Source: Planomicrobium sp. YIM 101495 (lineage in GTDB: Bacteria > Bacillota > Bacilli > Bacillales_A > Planococcaceae). Taken from it: a DNA stretch of 64,000 bases. The stretch lies in the NCBI RefSeq assembly GCF_009707665.1, contig NZ_WLZW01000007.1, positions 1 to 64,000 on the forward strand. Direction: 5' to 3'. Numbering within the stretch: position 1 is the first letter of the stretch; each line of letters starts with the position of its first letter. The notes under the pieces were generated by a model, which searched no databases, was not told where the DNA came from, and saw only the letters and a list, made by a program, of their open reading frames with translations. Positions 42,200-56,822 of this stretch are shown piece by piece. The position numbers and the translations under genes were made by a program.

Positions 42200-42227
42200 A
42201 CGTTTCTGAAAAAGTCCGCTTAAATTG

Positions 42228-42256
42228 TTGACATCTATTTCTCAGTTTGTTAATTT
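42228..42256 (+). promoter_or_regulatory. Candidate promoter for the antiporter gene
   Basis: A consensus TTGACA at 42228-42233 is followed after 17 bases by TAATTT at 42251-42256, a weak -10 box. Confidence 0.5.
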
Positions 42257-42302
42257 AAATAAGTGCTTTAACGCTTTAGCAAACTAAAGGGGTAGAAAAT
42301 AG

Positions 42303-43619
42303 ATGAATGCAGTTATTATTGCGGTACTGGTTATGCTCGTCCTCAGCTTACTGCGGGTCAACGTCGTCTTTGCACTATTGATCGGTGCGTTAGCCGGTGG
42401 TCTGAGTGGCGGGCTCAGCTTCATGGAGACAATCGCTTCTTTTACGGCAGGACTAGGGGATGGGGCAACGATTGCGCTGAGCTATGCAATGCTCGGTGGA
42501 TTTGCGGTGGCGATTTCACGGACAGGGATTCCAGAGCTGCTCGTTTCTTCGATTTTAAAGGTTGTGAACAGTGGGGGGGAGCGGACGCGTGAAGGACTTG
42601 CGAAGACTTTGCTAATCTTAGCATTGCTTGCCATGGCGATCTTCTCGCAAAACATGATTCCGATCCACATCGCGTTCATTCCGCTTTTAATTCCACCGAT
42701 CTTGCACGTCTTGAATGAATTGCGGATCGACCGCCGCCTGATCGCGAGCGTCTTGACGTTCGGCCTGACAGCACCGTACATTTTATTGCCATACGGCTTC
42801 GGCTTGTTGTTCCACGAAATCCTTGCGACACAGATGGAGCTTGCGGGCTTGCCGATCGCGATGGAAGATATCCCGCGGGCGATGCTTATCCCGGTCGCGG
42901 GCCTTGCAGTAGGGCTTGCGATCGCGGTGTTCATTTCGTACCGGAAGCCGCGGGATTATGAAACTTCTTCTATTATAGAAGAAACCGTTAAGCGTACCGC
43001 TTCGAAAAAAGATGTGGTCGTAACAGTCATCGCACTGGCAGCTGCACTTTGGGGGCAGATCGAGACAGACTCGATGATCATCGGAGCGCTTGCCGGCATT
43101 GTCGTCCTCTATGCGTTGGGGGCAATGAAATGGCGGGAAGCGGATGATGTCTTGTCAGAAGGGATGCGCATGATGGCGTTCATCGGATTTGTCATGATTT
43201 CGGCGAACGGCTTCGCAGAAGTGATCACGGCGACTGGAGCGATAGAATCGCTCGTCTCGGAGTCCACAGCTCTGTTCGCAGGAAGTAAAGGACTCGCAGC
43301 ACTTGTCATGCTGATTGCCGGCTTGCTAGTGACGATGGGCATCGGTTCATCGTTTGCGACGATTCCGATCATCGCGGCGATCTTCGTTCCACTGAGCTTG
43401 GAGTTCGGATTCTCGACGATGGCGATCATCGCGCTGATCGGAACGGCAGGAGCACTCGGTGACGCGGGGTCTCCAGCGTCCGACTCCACGCTCGGACCGA
43501 CATCCGGACTCAATGCGGACGGCCAGCACAACCACATCTGGGAGACGGTCGTTCCCACGTTCCTTCATTATAATATCCCGCTGATCATCTTCGGATGGGT
43601 TGCGGTGATGGTCCTTTAA
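42303..43619 (+). CDS. Na+/H+ antiporter-family membrane protein (YuiF-like)
   Basis: The 438-residue product is very hydrophobic with about eleven or twelve membrane segments. It has the repeated glycine-rich half-motifs of the NhaC/Na+:H+ antiporter superfamily, such as SYAMLGGFAVAISRTGIPELL, and the C-terminal GDAGSPASDSTLGPT loop. Members like B. subtilis YuiF are annotated as antiporters or amino acid transporters; the substrate cannot be told from sequence. It has its own promoter and terminator, and its place next to ilvA is only suggestive of an amino acid link. Confidence 0.8.
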   Translation: MNAVIIAVLVMLVLSLLRVNVVFALLIGALAGGLSGGLSFMETIASFTAGLGDGATIALSYAMLGGFAVAISRTGIPELLVSSILKVVNSGGERTREGLAKTLLILALLAMAIFSQNMIPIHIAFIPLLIPPILHVLNELRIDRRLIASVLTFGLTAPYILLPYGFGLLFHEILATQMELAGLPIAMEDIPRAMLIPVAGLAVGLAIAVFISYRKPRDYETSSIIEETVKRTASKKDVVVTVIALAAALWGQIETDSMIIGALAGIVVLYALGAMKWREADDVLSEGMRMMAFIGFVMISANGFAEVITATGAIESLVSESTALFAGSKGLAALVMLIAGLLVTMGIGSSFATIPIIAAIFVPLSLEFGFSTMAIIALIGTAGALGDAGSPASDSTLGPTSGLNADGQHNHIWETVVPTFLHYNIPLIIFGWVAVMVL

Positions 43620-43673
43620 AAAAGGTGGAAAGTGTGCCGCGCTCTTGAAATGTTCCGACTATTATCGTCTTGC

Positions 43674-43701
43674 TTGTAACTGAAATAAATCCTGTTATAC
43701 T
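43674..43701 (+). promoter_or_regulatory. Possible upstream promoter before rpsJ
   Basis: TTGTAA at 43674-43679 and TATACT at 43696-43701 are 16 bases apart with an extended TGT. Transcripts from it would meet the hairpin at 43717-43757 almost at once. Confidence 0.45.
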
Positions 43702-43716
43702 AATGAAAGCGAAATT

Positions 43717-43737
43717 AAAAGAATTTCCGGCAACCAC

Positions 43738-43757
<20 letters not shown>
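43717..43757 (+). terminator. Terminator after the antiporter gene
   Basis: AAAAGAATTTCCG (43717-43729) pairs with CGGAATTCTTTT (43741-43752), one bulged T, followed by a T-rich run. It overlaps the -35 box of the S10 promoter. Confidence 0.78.
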
Positions 43758-44206
<449 letters not shown>

Positions 44207-44253
44207 TTGGCAAACAAAAATAGAAATTAAAAATCATCAGGAGGTGTGACGAC

Positions 44254-44883
44254 ATGACCAAAGGAATCTTAGGTAGAAAAATCGGTATGACGCAAGTTTT
44301 TGCTGAGAACGGTGATTTGATCCCTGTAACTGTAATTGAAGCTACTCCAAACGTAGTGCTTCAAAAGAAAACAGTTGAAGTGGACGGCTACGAGGCGGTA
44401 CAGATCGGTTTTGAAGACAAGCGCGAAAAGCTTGCGAACAAACCATCTAAAGGCCACGCTGCTAAAGCGAACACTGCTCCTAAGCGCTTCATTCGCGAAC
44501 TTCGCAATGTGAACTTGTCAGATTACGAGGTTGGTCAGGAAGTCAAAGTAGATACATTCGCAGAAGGCGATGTAGTAGATGTAACAGGAACAACAAAAGG
44601 TAAAGGTTTCCAAGGTGTTATTAAGCGCCACGGACAATCACGCGGACCAATGAGTCACGGTTCACGTTACCACCGTCGTCCTGGTTCAATGGGGCCTGTT
44701 GCTCCGAACCGCGTATTCAAACAAAAGAAATTGCCTGGTCAAATGGGTGGCAACACCGTTACGATCCAGAACCTTCACATCGTCAAAGTTGACGTAGAAC
44801 GCAATTTGCTTCTAGTTAAAGGAAATGTTCCTGGCTCTCGCAAATCACTTGTCCGTGTTAACTCGGCAATTAAAGCGAAGTAA
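44254..44883 (+). CDS. rplC: 50S ribosomal protein L3
   Basis: L3 binds near the peptidyl-transferase centre and is needed early in 50S assembly. The 209-residue product begins [15 protein letters not shown] and has the internal loop with [16 protein letters not shown] and [15 protein letters not shown] precedes ATG 44254. Confidence 0.97.
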   Translation: MTKGILGRKIGMTQVFAENGDLIPVTVIEATPNVVLQKKTVEVDGYEAVQIGFEDKREKLANKPSKGHAAKANTAPKRFIRELRNVNLSDYEVGQEVKVDTFAEGDVVDVTGTTKGKGFQGVIKRHGQSRGPMSHGSRYHRRPGSMGPVAPNRVFKQKKLPGQMGGNTVTIQNLHIVKVDVERNLLLVKGNVPGSRKSLVRVNSAIKAK

Positions 44884-44912
44884 TCATTAATTAAAGGAAG
44901 GAGGAAACAGGA

Positions 44913-45536
44913 ATGCCTAAAGTAGCTTTACTTAACCAAACAGGTTCACAGGTCGGCGACGTCGAACTGAATGATTCCATTTTCGGTATCGAGCCGAATG
45001 AAGCTGTTCTATTCGAAGCGGTTATCGCACAGCGTGCTTCATTGCGCCAAGGTAACCACAAAGTAAAAACTCGCTCTGAAGTAGCAGGCGGAGGAAGAAA
45101 ACCATGGCGTCAAAAAGGCACAGGCCGTGCTCGTCAAGGTTCGATTCGTTCACCACAGTGGCGCGGAGGCGGGATCGTATTCGGTCCGACACCACGCAGC
45201 TACAGCTATAAATTGCCTAAGAAAGTACGTCGTCTAGCTCTACGTTCAGCTCTTTCTACTGCTGTTAAGCAAGAGAACTTGATGGTTCTGGATGCATTGA
45301 CATTCGACGCACCGAAAACGAAAGCTTTCACGCAATTGACGAAAGACCTTTCAGTTGGCAAAAAAGCATTGTTCGTTACAGCTGACCTTGATGAGAACGT
45401 AGCATTGTCTGCTCGTAACATCAAAGGCATGACAGTTGTATCTGCAACTGGCATTAACGTACTTGACCTGCTTGGACATGACAAAGTTGTTATGACAAAA
45501 GCGGCAGTAGAGAAAATTGAGGAGGTGCTTAGTTAA
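44913..45536 (+). CDS. rplD: 50S ribosomal protein L4
   Basis: L4 lines the exit tunnel and often autoregulates the S10 operon. The 207-residue product has the tunnel loop [20 protein letters not shown] followed by basic residues, where macrolide-resistance changes occur; it looks wild type. It overlaps the rplW start in a TAATG junction. Confidence 0.96.
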   Translation: MPKVALLNQTGSQVGDVELNDSIFGIEPNEAVLFEAVIAQRASLRQGNHKVKTRSEVAGGGRKPWRQKGTGRARQGSIRSPQWRGGGIVFGPTPRSYSYKLPKKVRRLALRSALSTAVKQENLMVLDALTFDAPKTKAFTQLTKDLSVGKKALFVTADLDENVALSARNIKGMTVVSATGINVLDLLGHDKVVMTKAAVEKIEEVLS

Positions 45537-45820
45537 TGGAAGCACGTGAAATTCTAAAGCGTCCGGTCATTACTGAGCAGTCTTCTGAAGTAATGGCAGA
45601 GAAAAAGTACACGTTTGAAGTGGACACTCGCGCAAACAAAACACAAGTTAAAGATGCAGTTGAAGAAATCTTTGGTGTGAAGGTTGAGAAAGTCAACATC
45701 ATGAACTACAAAGGTAAATTCAAGCGCATGGGCAAACACGCAGGCTACACAAACCGTCGCCGTAAAGCGATCGTGAAATTGACTGCTGAGTCCAAAGACA
45801 TCGAATTATTCGAGATTTAA
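45536..45820 (+). CDS. rplW: 50S ribosomal protein L23
   Basis: L23 lies at the tunnel exit and docks trigger factor and SRP. The 94-residue product has the [16 protein letters not shown]-terminus and the GRMGK-like segment [20 protein letters not shown]. The start overlaps the rplD stop, with a GAGGTG site inside rplD. Confidence 0.96.
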   Translation: MEAREILKRPVITEQSSEVMAEKKYTFEVDTRANKTQVKDAVEEIFGVKVEKVNIMNYKGKFKRMGKHAGYTNRRRKAIVKLTAESKDIELFEI

Positions 45821-45868
45821 TTTCCTATAAAGTCTGCTAGGGACTAATTAAAGAAGGAGGGAAATAAC

Positions 45869-46699
45869 GTGGGTATTAAAAAATACAAACCTACCACTAA
45901 CGGCCGTCGTAACATGACGTCATCGGATTTCAGCGAAATCACGACTAGCACGCCAGAGAAATCGCTTTTGCTGCCAAGAAAACGCAAAGCCGGCCGTAAC
46001 AACCAAGGTAAGATTACTGTACGTCACCACGGTGGTGGACATAAGAAACAATACCGCATCATCGATTTCAAACGGAACAAAGATGGCATTCCAGGACGCG
46101 TTGCTACGATCGAATACGATCCGAACCGCTCTGCGAACATCGCTTTGATCCACTATGTGGATGGAGAAAAACGTTACATCCTTGCACCTAAAGGAATTAC
46201 AGTTGGGACGATGATCATGTCAGGTCCGGAAGCTGATATCAAACCAGGTAACGCTCTACCACTAGTAAACATCCCAATGGGTTCTACAATCCACAACATT
46301 GAAATGAAGCCAGGTGGAGGCGGCCAGTTGGTACGCTCTGCAGGAACTTCTGCTCAAGTATTGGGTAAAGAAGGAAAATACGTAACTGTCCGTCTACAAT
46401 CAGGCGAAGTTCGCATGATTCTTGCTACATGCCGCGCAACAATCGGCGCTGTAGGAAACGAACAGCACGAATTGATCAACATCGGTAAAGCAGGTCGTTC
46501 ACGCTGGTTAGGCAAACGCCCAACTGTCCGCGGATCTGTTATGAACCCGAACGATCACCCACACGGTGGTGGTGAAGGGCGTACGCCAATCGGACGTAAA
46601 TCACCAATGTCTCCATGGGGCAAACCAACTCTTGGGTACAAAACACGCAAGAAAACGAACAAGTCAGACAAGTTCATCGTGCGTCGTCGTAAAAAATAA
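45869..46699 (+). CDS. rplB: 50S ribosomal protein L2
   Basis: L2 bridges the subunits and supports peptidyl transfer. The 276-residue product begins [16 protein letters not shown] and has the conserved [17 protein letters not shown] loop with the functionally important histidine. GTG 45869 follows AAGGAGGG. Confidence 0.97.
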   Translation: MGIKKYKPTTNGRRNMTSSDFSEITTSTPEKSLLLPRKRKAGRNNQGKITVRHHGGGHKKQYRIIDFKRNKDGIPGRVATIEYDPNRSANIALIHYVDGEKRYILAPKGITVGTMIMSGPEADIKPGNALPLVNIPMGSTIHNIEMKPGGGGQLVRSAGTSAQVLGKEGKYVTVRLQSGEVRMILATCRATIGAVGNEQHELINIGKAGRSRWLGKRPTVRGSVMNPNDHPHGGGEGRTPIGRKSPMSPWGKPTLGYKTRKKTNKSDKFIVRRRKK

Positions 46700-46759
46700 T
46701 TTGATTACGCTGCGGTTCGAGATAAGAACCGTGGTGCAATCACGAAGGGAGGATCCCAA

Positions 46760-47038
46760 ATGGGCCGCAGCTTGAAAAAAGGACCTTTTGCAGATGATCA
46801 TCTTATGAAAAAAGTGGAAGCGCAACGTGGAAACGAAAAGAAACAAGTTATCAAAACTTGGTCTCGCCGTTCTACAATCTTCCCGACATTCATCGGTCAA
46901 ACAATTGCCGTATACGACGGACAGAAACACGTGCCTGTATACGTAACAGAAGATATGGTTGGACACAAACTGGGTGAATTTGCTCCTACACGCAAATACG
47001 CTAGTCATGGTACAGACGATAAGAAAACAAGACGTTAA
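46760..47038 (+). CDS. rpsS: 30S ribosomal protein S19
   Basis: S19 sits in the 30S head with S13 and contacts tRNA. The 92-residue product begins [19 protein letters not shown] and has [13 protein letters not shown] and [27 protein letters not shown] precedes the ATG. Confidence 0.97.
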   Translation: MGRSLKKGPFADDHLMKKVEAQRGNEKKQVIKTWSRRSTIFPTFIGQTIAVYDGQKHVPVYVTEDMVGHKLGEFAPTRKYASHGTDDKKTRR

Positions 47039-47056
47039 TTGAGAGGAGGATTTTCC

Positions 47057-47398
47057 ATGCAAGCAAAAGCTGTCGCTAGAACAGTACGTATTGCTCCTCG
47101 TAAAGTTCGTTTGGTCGTAGATTTGATCCGAGGCAAGCAAATCGGCGAAGCTGTTGCGATTTTGCGTCACACTCCGAAGTCATCATCAATCGTTGTGGAG
47201 AAATTGCTAAAATCTGCAGCTGCTAACGCAGAACATAACTACGAAATGAATCTTGACAACCTATATGTCAGCGAAGTATTCGTAGACGAGGGACCAACAC
47301 TAAAACGTTTCCGTCCACGCGCAATGGGACGCGCAAGCGCGATTAATAAACGCACTAGCCACATCACACTAGTGGTATCAGAGAAGAAGGAGGGATAA
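47057..47398 (+). CDS. rplV: 50S ribosomal protein L22
   Basis: L22 lines the exit tunnel with a long hairpin. The 113-residue product has [16 protein letters not shown] near the N-terminus and the hairpin [19 protein letters not shown], the site of macrolide-resistance changes, here normal. ATG 47057 follows GAGGAGGA. Confidence 0.96.
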   Translation: MQAKAVARTVRIAPRKVRLVVDLIRGKQIGEAVAILRHTPKSSSIVVEKLLKSAAANAEHNYEMNLDNLYVSEVFVDEGPTLKRFRPRAMGRASAINKRTSHITLVVSEKKEG

Positions 47399-47401
47399 TT
47401 C

Positions 47402-48058
47402 GTGGGACAAAAAATTCATCCAAACGGCATGCGTGTCGGTATCATTCGTGACTGGGAGTCAAAATGGTACGCGGAGAAGGACTACGCTACACTTCTTCAT
47501 GAAGACATCAAAATCCGTGAAAACATCGAAACACGTTTGAAAGAGGCTTCTGTTTCTAAAGTAGAAATCGAACGCGCTGCAAACCGTGTGAACGTAACAA
47601 TCCACACTGCGAAGCCAGGTATGGTAATCGGTAAAGGTGGTTCTGAAGTAGAAGTACTTCGTAAACAGCTGAACACTTTGACTGGCAAACGTGTACACAT
47701 CAACATCGTTGAGATCAAGAGAGCTGACCTTGATGCGAAATTGGTTGCTGAAAGCATCGCACGTCAATTGGAAAACCGTGCTTCATTCCGTCGTGCACAA
47801 AAGCAAGCGATCCAACGCACTATGCGTTCTGGCGCTAAAGGAATCAAAACTCAAGTATCTGGACGTCTAGGCGGCGCTGACATCGCGCGTGCTGAACATT
47901 ATAGTGAAGGAACTGTTCCGCTCCATACGCTACGCGCTGACATTGATTATGCGCATGCTGAAGCTGACACGACTTATGGTAAGCTTGGCGTTAAAGTATG
48001 GATCTACCGCGGTGAAGTCCTTCCAACAAAGAAGAAAACTGAGGAAGGAGGCAAATAA
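47402..48058 (+). CDS. rpsC: 30S ribosomal protein S3
   Basis: S3 forms part of the mRNA entry channel. The 218-residue product has the N-terminal [13 protein letters not shown], a type II KH domain with [12 protein letters not shown], and the C-terminal domain ending in a lysine-rich tail. GTG 47402 begins four bases after the rplV stop, with GAAGGAGGG inside the rplV end. Confidence 0.96.
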   Translation: MGQKIHPNGMRVGIIRDWESKWYAEKDYATLLHEDIKIRENIETRLKEASVSKVEIERAANRVNVTIHTAKPGMVIGKGGSEVEVLRKQLNTLTGKRVHINIVEIKRADLDAKLVAESIARQLENRASFRRAQKQAIQRTMRSGAKGIKTQVSGRLGGADIARAEHYSEGTVPLHTLRADIDYAHAEADTTYGKLGVKVWIYRGEVLPTKKKTEEGGK

Positions 48059-48059
48059 T

Positions 48060-48684
<625 letters not shown>

Positions 48685-48707
48685 TAAATCGAGAGGAGGT
48701 TGCAGGT

Positions 48708-48971
48708 ATGTCTGAGCGTAACCAACGCAAAGTCTACACAGGCCGTGTCGTGTCTGACAAAATGGATAAAACCATCACAGTTGTGGTTGAAACCCAAAAG
48801 AAACACGGACTTTACGGTAAGCGTGTAAAGTACTCTAAGAAATTCAAAGCTCATGATGAGCAAAACGAAGCGAAAATGGGCGACGTAGTTCGCATCATGG
48901 AAACTCGTCCGTTATCTGCTACAAAACGTTTCCGTTTGGTAGAAGTTATCGAAAAAGCGGTAATCATTTAA
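48708..48971 (+). CDS. rpsQ: 30S ribosomal protein S17
   Basis: S17 is an early assembly protein of the 30S body. The 87-residue OB-fold product has [18 protein letters not shown] and [23 protein letters not shown] 48708 lies eight bases after GAGGAGGT. Confidence 0.96.
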   Translation: MSERNQRKVYTGRVVSDKMDKTITVVVETQKKHGLYGKRVKYSKKFKAHDEQNEAKMGDVVRIMETRPLSATKRFRLVEVIEKAVII

Positions 48972-49018
48972 TCTAAATAAGTTCGGAATGGAAGAAATTC
49001 CGAAAGGAGGTTACTTAC

Positions 49019-49387
49019 GTGATCCAACAAGAGAGTCGTTTAAAAGTTGCTGACAACTCAGGTGCCCGTGAAGTATTAGCAATCAAAGTATTGGGTGGAA
49101 CGGGTCGCAAGACTGCGAACATCGGCGATGTAATCGTCTGTACTGTGAAGAAAGCAACACCAGGTGGCGTTGTTAAGAAAGGCGATATCGTCAAAGCTGT
49201 AATCGTTCGTACGAAGAGCGGTGCACGCCGTAAAGACGGTACGTACATCAAATTTGATGAAAATGCATGTGTCATTATCCGTGACGACAAAGGTCCACGC
49301 GGTACTCGTATTTTCGGACCTGTGGCGCGTGAACTTCGCGACAACAGCTTCATGAAAATCGTTTCACTTGCTCCTGAAGTTCTTTAA
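49019..49387 (+). CDS. rplN: 50S ribosomal protein L14
   Basis: L14 lies at the subunit interface. The 122-residue product has [17 protein letters not shown], the GGTGRK loop and [20 protein letters not shown] 49019 follows AAAGGAGG. Confidence 0.96.
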   Translation: MIQQESRLKVADNSGAREVLAIKVLGGTGRKTANIGDVIVCTVKKATPGGVVKKGDIVKAVIVRTKSGARRKDGTYIKFDENACVIIRDDKGPRGTRIFGPVARELRDNSFMKIVSLAPEVL

Positions 49388-49422
49388 TAAATTCAAGTGC
49401 CATACCAAGGAGGTGCGACAGA

Positions 49423-49734
49423 ATGCATGTTAAAAAAGGCGATAAAGTAATGGTTATCTCCGGCAAAGACAAAGGCAAAACAGGCGTTGTTTTGACTGCT
49501 TTCCCGAAAAAGGACCGTGTACTTGTAGAAGGTATTAATATCGTTAAAAAACACTCGAAACCGAACCAGGCAAACCCACAAGGTGGAATTGTCAGCCAGG
49601 AAGCAGCGATTCACGTATCGAACGTGATGTTGCTAGATCCGAAATCCGGCGAGCCGACTCGCGTAGGATACAAGGTCGAAGACGGTAAAAAAGTTCGTGT
49701 TGCAAAGAAATCCGGAGAAATCCTAGATAAATAA
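49423..49734 (+). CDS. rplX: 50S ribosomal protein L24
   Basis: L24 starts 50S assembly. The 103-residue product has an N-terminal KOW motif ([20 protein letters not shown]) and [24 protein letters not shown] precedes ATG 49423. Confidence 0.96.
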   Translation: MHVKKGDKVMVISGKDKGKTGVVLTAFPKKDRVLVEGINIVKKHSKPNQANPQGGIVSQEAAIHVSNVMLLDPKSGEPTRVGYKVEDGKKVRVAKKSGEILDK

Positions 49735-49762
49735 AAATTCCTGACTGAAGGGAGGGTACATC

Positions 49763-50507
<745 letters not shown>

Positions 50508-50536
50508 TCCCCTAATTTGGGAAGGAGGTAAATGTA

Positions 50537-50935
50537 ATGACAATGACTGATCCGATTGCAGATATGCTTACACGCATTCGTAATGCGAACATGGTTCGTC
50601 ACGAGAAATTAGAGCTTCCTGGTTCTAATATGAAAAAAGACATCGCTGAAATTCTGAAGCGTGAAGGTTTCGTCCGTGACGTTGAATACATTGAAGATGA
50701 CAAGCAAGGCTTGATCCGCATTTTCCTTAAGTACGGTTCAAACAACGAACGCGTAATCACTGGCTTGAAACGTATTTCAAAACCAGGTTTGCGTGTATAC
50801 GCTAAAACAGACGAGGTTCCTCGTGTGCTGAACGGTCTTGGGATCGCTCTAGTATCGACATCTCAAGGTTTGTTAACAGATAAAGAAGCCCGCGCGAAAA
50901 AAGTCGGCGGAGAAATCATAGCATACGTTTGGTAA
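50537..50935 (+). CDS. rpsH: 30S ribosomal protein S8
   Basis: S8 binds 16S rRNA and in E. coli represses the spc operon. The 132-residue product begins [19 protein letters not shown] and has the C-terminal [22 protein letters not shown] 50537 follows AAGGAGGTAA. Confidence 0.96.
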   Translation: MTMTDPIADMLTRIRNANMVRHEKLELPGSNMKKDIAEILKREGFVRDVEYIEDDKQGLIRIFLKYGSNNERVITGLKRISKPGLRVYAKTDEVPRVLNGLGIALVSTSQGLLTDKEARAKKVGGEIIAYVW

Positions 50936-50965
50936 TAGACAACAAACGAATGGAGGTGCAACAGA

Positions 50966-51505
50966 ATGTCACGAGTAGGTAAAAAACCAATCGAAGTTCC
51001 AGCTGGCGTTACAGTAACTGTGGGTGAAAACAACACAGTGACTGCCAAAGGAACGAAAGGCGAATTGACTCGCTCTTTCAACCAAGATATTACAATTTCT
51101 CAGGAAGACGGCATCATCACTTTGGTCCGCCCGACTGATTCGAAAGAACACCGCACAATCCACGGGACAACCCGCGCATTGCTTGCGAACATGATCACTG
51201 GTGTATCGGCAGGCTTCGAACGTTCACTGGAGCTAGTAGGTGTCGGTTACCGTGCACAACTACAAGGCAACAAATTGGTACTTAACGTAGGATACTCTCA
51301 CCCGGTTGAATTCACTCCGGAAGAAGGCGTCCAAGTCGAAGTTCCTACAAACACGAAAGTTATCGTAAAAGGTATCGATAAAGAACGCGTTGGAGCTCTT
51401 GCTTCAAACATCCGCGCAACTCGTCCACCAGAGCCTTACAAAGGTAAAGGGATCCGTTACGAAGGAGAACACGTTCGCCGCAAAGAAGGTAAAACAGGTA
51501 AATAA
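50966..51505 (+). CDS. rplF: 50S ribosomal protein L6
   Basis: L6 lies near the factor-binding site. The 179-residue product has two similar domains, [14 protein letters not shown] at the start and [14 protein letters not shown] near the end. GGAGGTGC precedes ATG 50966. Confidence 0.96.
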   Translation: MSRVGKKPIEVPAGVTVTVGENNTVTAKGTKGELTRSFNQDITISQEDGIITLVRPTDSKEHRTIHGTTRALLANMITGVSAGFERSLELVGVGYRAQLQGNKLVLNVGYSHPVEFTPEEGVQVEVPTNTKVIVKGIDKERVGALASNIRATRPPEPYKGKGIRYEGEHVRRKEGKTGK

Positions 51506-51538
51506 TGCTGCGTAAGCAGGCTGAAAGGAGTGACCTCA

Positions 51539-51901
51539 GTGATTACGAAAATCGACAAAAACGCTTCTCGTAAAAAACGCCACGCACGTGTGCGTTCAAA
51601 AATTACGGGTACTGCAGAGCGCCCGCGTTTGAACGTATTCCGTTCGAATAAATACATCTACGCTCAATTGATCGATGATGTAACTGGCACGACACTTGTC
51701 AGCGCATCTTCTCTTGAGAAAGACTTCGCAGGAGAAAGCACTAGCAACGTTGAAGCAGCAGCGAAGATCGGCGAAACAATCGCTAAACGCGCTACTGAAA
51801 AAAATGTAACATCAATCGTTTTCGACCGTGGCGGTTATTTATACCATGGCCGTGTGAAAGCTTTGGCTGAAGCAGCACGCGAAAATGGACTTGAATTTTA
51901 A
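51539..51901 (+). CDS. rplR: 50S ribosomal protein L18
   Basis: L18 delivers 5S rRNA to the 50S subunit. The 120-residue product has a basic N-terminal tail ([18 protein letters not shown]) and [23 protein letters not shown] 51539 is eight bases from AAAGGAG; an in-frame GTG at 51530 overlaps that site. Confidence 0.95.
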   Translation: MITKIDKNASRKKRHARVRSKITGTAERPRLNVFRSNKYIYAQLIDDVTGTTLVSASSLEKDFAGESTSNVEAAAKIGETIAKRATEKNVTSIVFDRGGYLYHGRVKALAEAARENGLEF

Positions 51902-51921
51902 AAGAAGGAGGGACACATCTT

Positions 51922-52422
51922 ATGCGTCGTAATGACTCAACCACTACTGAATTTGAAGAACGTGTTGTCACGATCAATCGCGTAGCGAAAGTTGTAAAAG
52001 GTGGACGTCGTTTCCGTTTCTCCGCACTTGTTGTTGTTGGTGACAAAAACGGCAAAGTCGGATTTGGAACTGGAAAAGCACAAGAAGTACCGGAAGCAAT
52101 CCGCAAAGCGGTAGAAGATGCGAAGAAAAACCTAATCGAAGTGCCAATGGTTAAAGGAACTACTCCTCACCTTGTTACTGGTCGATTCGGTGCGGGCTCG
52201 ATCTTGATCAAACCTGCAGCACCAGGTACTGGAGTAATCGCAGGCGGACCTGTCCGTGCGGTACTCGAGCTAGCTGGTATCCAAGATATCTTGTCTAAAT
52301 CATTGGGATCTAACACGCCGATCAACATGGTCCGTGCTACGATCAACGGCTTGACTCAACTTAAGAATGCTGAAGAAGTTGCAAAACTTCGCGGTAAAAC
52401 TAAAGAAGAGCTACTAGGATAA
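51922..52422 (+). CDS. rpsE: 30S ribosomal protein S5
   Basis: S5 takes part in accuracy and mRNA unwinding. The 166-residue product has [20 protein letters not shown], the spectinomycin loop with the usual KVVKGGRR residues, and [28 protein letters not shown] precedes ATG 51922. Confidence 0.96.
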   Translation: MRRNDSTTTEFEERVVTINRVAKVVKGGRRFRFSALVVVGDKNGKVGFGTGKAQEVPEAIRKAVEDAKKNLIEVPMVKGTTPHLVTGRFGAGSILIKPAAPGTGVIAGGPVRAVLELAGIQDILSKSLGSNTPINMVRATINGLTQLKNAEEVAKLRGKTKEELLG

Positions 52423-52435
52423 GGGGGGAAATTAC

Positions 52436-52618
52436 ATGGCTACTAAATTGGAAATTACCCTCACAAAATCTGTGATCGGTTCTAAACCGACACAACGTAA
52501 AACAGTCCAATCATTAGGCTTGCGCAAAATGAATCAAACAGTTGAGCACCAAGACAACGCTGCTATTCGTGGCATGCTTGATAAAGTCGCTCACTTAGTT
52601 ACAATTAAAGAAGTTTAA
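52436..52618 (+). CDS. rpmD: 50S ribosomal protein L30
   Basis: The 60-residue product begins [21 protein letters not shown] and has [15 protein letters not shown], as usual for L30. GGGGGGAA precedes the ATG. It lies between rpsE and rplO. Confidence 0.95.
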   Translation: MATKLEITLTKSVIGSKPTQRKTVQSLGLRKMNQTVEHQDNAAIRGMLDKVAHLVTIKEV

Positions 52619-52651
52619 TCACTGATTTCTATAGAAGGAGGTGCCAACCAC

Positions 52652-53091
52652 ATGAAACTTCATGAATTAAAACCGGCAGAGGGATCCCGCAGCTCACGCA
52701 AACGGATTGGTCGCGGTATCGGTTCAGGTACTGGTAAAACGGCAGGTAAAGGTCATAAAGGTCAAAACGCACGTTCAGGCGGCGGAGTACGTCCTGGATT
52801 TGAGGGTGGACAAAACCCATTGTATCGTCGTTTGCCAAAACGCGGCTTTACGAACATCAACCGCAAAGAATACGCTGTAGTCAACCTCGACGTGTTGAAT
52901 CGCTTCGAAGAAGGTACAGAAATCACATCTGCTTTGTTGATCGAAACAGGCGTCGTGAGCAAAGAAAAATCTGGTATCAAGATTTTAGGCAATGGCAGCT
53001 TGGACAAAAAACTTGTTGTTAAAGCCCACAAATTCTCTGGATCAGCAAAAGAAGCAATTGAAGCTGCTGGCGGCCAAGCCGAGGTGGTTTA

Positions 53092-53092
<1 letters not shown>
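52652..53092 (+). CDS. rplO: 50S ribosomal protein L15
   Basis: L15 is a late assembly protein of the 50S subunit. The 146-residue product has [21 protein letters not shown] (reduced by one residue in this description) and [10 protein letters not shown]. It overlaps the secY start in a TAATG junction. Confidence 0.95.
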
Positions 53093-55103
<2,011 letters not shown>

Positions 55104-55163
55104 GCATTAGCCCGGCGCCAGGCACAGTTATTTGCCTCCATGTGGCTTTGAGGAGCACCGGAG

Positions 55164-55410
55164 ATACTGAATTTTCGAGAGCTGCAAAAGCTTACAATGC
55201 CTGCTTATATGAAGAAGGCGAAGATTGTCCATGAGTTCCGGTTTGGGATTTGTGCAATTGGCTGCCGGAACGCGTATAATGGGTTCGTGGAAGCATCTGT
55301 GTTACGGATTTGGAACTCATCCAAGGCAGTCCGGGCAGTAACAGGTCCATGATACGGACTGGCTTATCCGGATTCACTTCTTCCATCACGGGAGAAGGGC
55401 ACGGGAATTC
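55164..55410 (+). pseudogene. map: Decayed methionine aminopeptidase gene (map relic)
   Basis: The 413-base gap between adk and infA, where map lies in relatives, has no intact gene but shows broken MAP coding sequence. A GAGGAG site (55150-55155) is followed by codons for I-L-N-F-R-E-L, like the MAP start. At 55251-55284 one frame reads A-I, five residues, then Y-N-G-F. After loss of one C the next frame reads R-G-S-I-C-V and later E-L-I-x-G-x-P-G-S (55283-55336), following the MAP segment [23 protein letters not shown]. A third frame near 55397 gives G-I-L-S-D-V-T-H-R-I, like the KPGxRLSxxSHAI region. Several deletions and stops are present. A functional MAP must be elsewhere. Confidence 0.68.
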
Positions 55411-55516
55411 TTTCGGACGTCACTCATAGGATCCTGGTGAATGCACTCCGTTTACTCAAGCGGCAATACTGTTGAAGATGAGGACCTGATTTGTATACAG
55501 AAGGGAGACTGGGTCG

Positions 55517-55735
55517 ATGGCGAAAGATGATGTAATCGAAATTGAAGGAACTGTCATTGAGACTTTGCCTAACGCGATGTTTAAAGTGGAACTGGAGAAC
55601 GGACACTCGATTCTTGCGCACGTATCTGGCAAGATTCGCATGCACTTCATCCGTATTTTACCGGGTGACAAAGTGACTGTTGAACTTTCTCCGTACGATT
55701 TGACACGCGGTCGTATCACATACCGTTTTAAATGA
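55517..55735 (+). CDS. infA: Translation initiation factor IF-1
   Basis: IF-1 binds the 30S A site during initiation. The 72-residue OB-fold product begins [18 protein letters not shown] and has [27 protein letters not shown] precedes ATG 55517. No convincing promoter of its own is seen; it is probably part of the spc-alpha transcript. Confidence 0.97.
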   Translation: MAKDDVIEIEGTVIETLPNAMFKVELENGHSILAHVSGKIRMHFIRILPGDKVTVELSPYDLTRGRITYRFK

Positions 55736-55772
55736 TCTTTTGCACTCCGGACTACTAAGGAGGTTGGGTTAG

Positions 55773-55886
<114 letters not shown>

Positions 55887-55910
55887 TAAAGAAGGAGGTG
55901 CATCGCACAG

Positions 55911-56276
55911 ATGGCACGTATTTCTGGTGTTGACATTCCGCGCGACAAGCGCGTTGTCATTTCATTAACTTACATTTATGGTGTTGGCAAAACTACTGCA
56001 CAAAAAGTTTTGGCTAGTGCTGGCGTTTCTGAAGATACACGCGTTCGTGATCTTACAGAAGACGAATTGAACAAAATCCGTGAGCAATTGGATCAGTACA
56101 AAATTGAAGGTGACCTTCGCCGTGAAGTCTCGATGAACATCAAACGTTTGATGGAAATCGCTAGCTTCCGTGGTATCCGTCACCGTCGTGGATTGCCTGT
56201 TCGCGGTCAAAATACGAAGAACAATGCGCGTACGCGTAAAGGTCCTCGTAAAACTGTAGCTAACAAGAAAAAATAA
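55911..56276 (+). CDS. rpsM: 30S ribosomal protein S13
   Basis: S13 contacts tRNA and forms intersubunit bridges. The 121-residue product begins [20 protein letters not shown] and has [20 protein letters not shown] and a basic tail. AAGGAGGTGC precedes ATG 55911. Confidence 0.97.
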   Translation: MARISGVDIPRDKRVVISLTYIYGVGKTTAQKVLASAGVSEDTRVRDLTEDELNKIREQLDQYKIEGDLRREVSMNIKRLMEIASFRGIRHRRGLPVRGQNTKNNARTRKGPRKTVANKKK

Positions 56277-56283
56277 TCAGTAA

Positions 56284-56691
<408 letters not shown>

Positions 56692-56822
56692 TCTTTGCTT
56701 CTGACTGGGATTTGTGGACATCACGACTTGACTGAACAGGTATTCCCTTGTAGCTGAAGTCTGTGACAGTTGAATTCTCAAAGAACAAAATAGACACCGA
56801 CGTTTTGAAGGAGGGTAAATGA

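Noticed and set aside
55275-55280. Perfect TATAAT as an infA promoter
   Set aside because: No good -35 box lies 16-18 bases upstream, and these bases are the Tyr-Asn codons of the map relic.
55197-55349. 51-codon open frame between adk and infA
   Set aside because: It has no ribosome binding site and is one frame of the map relic.
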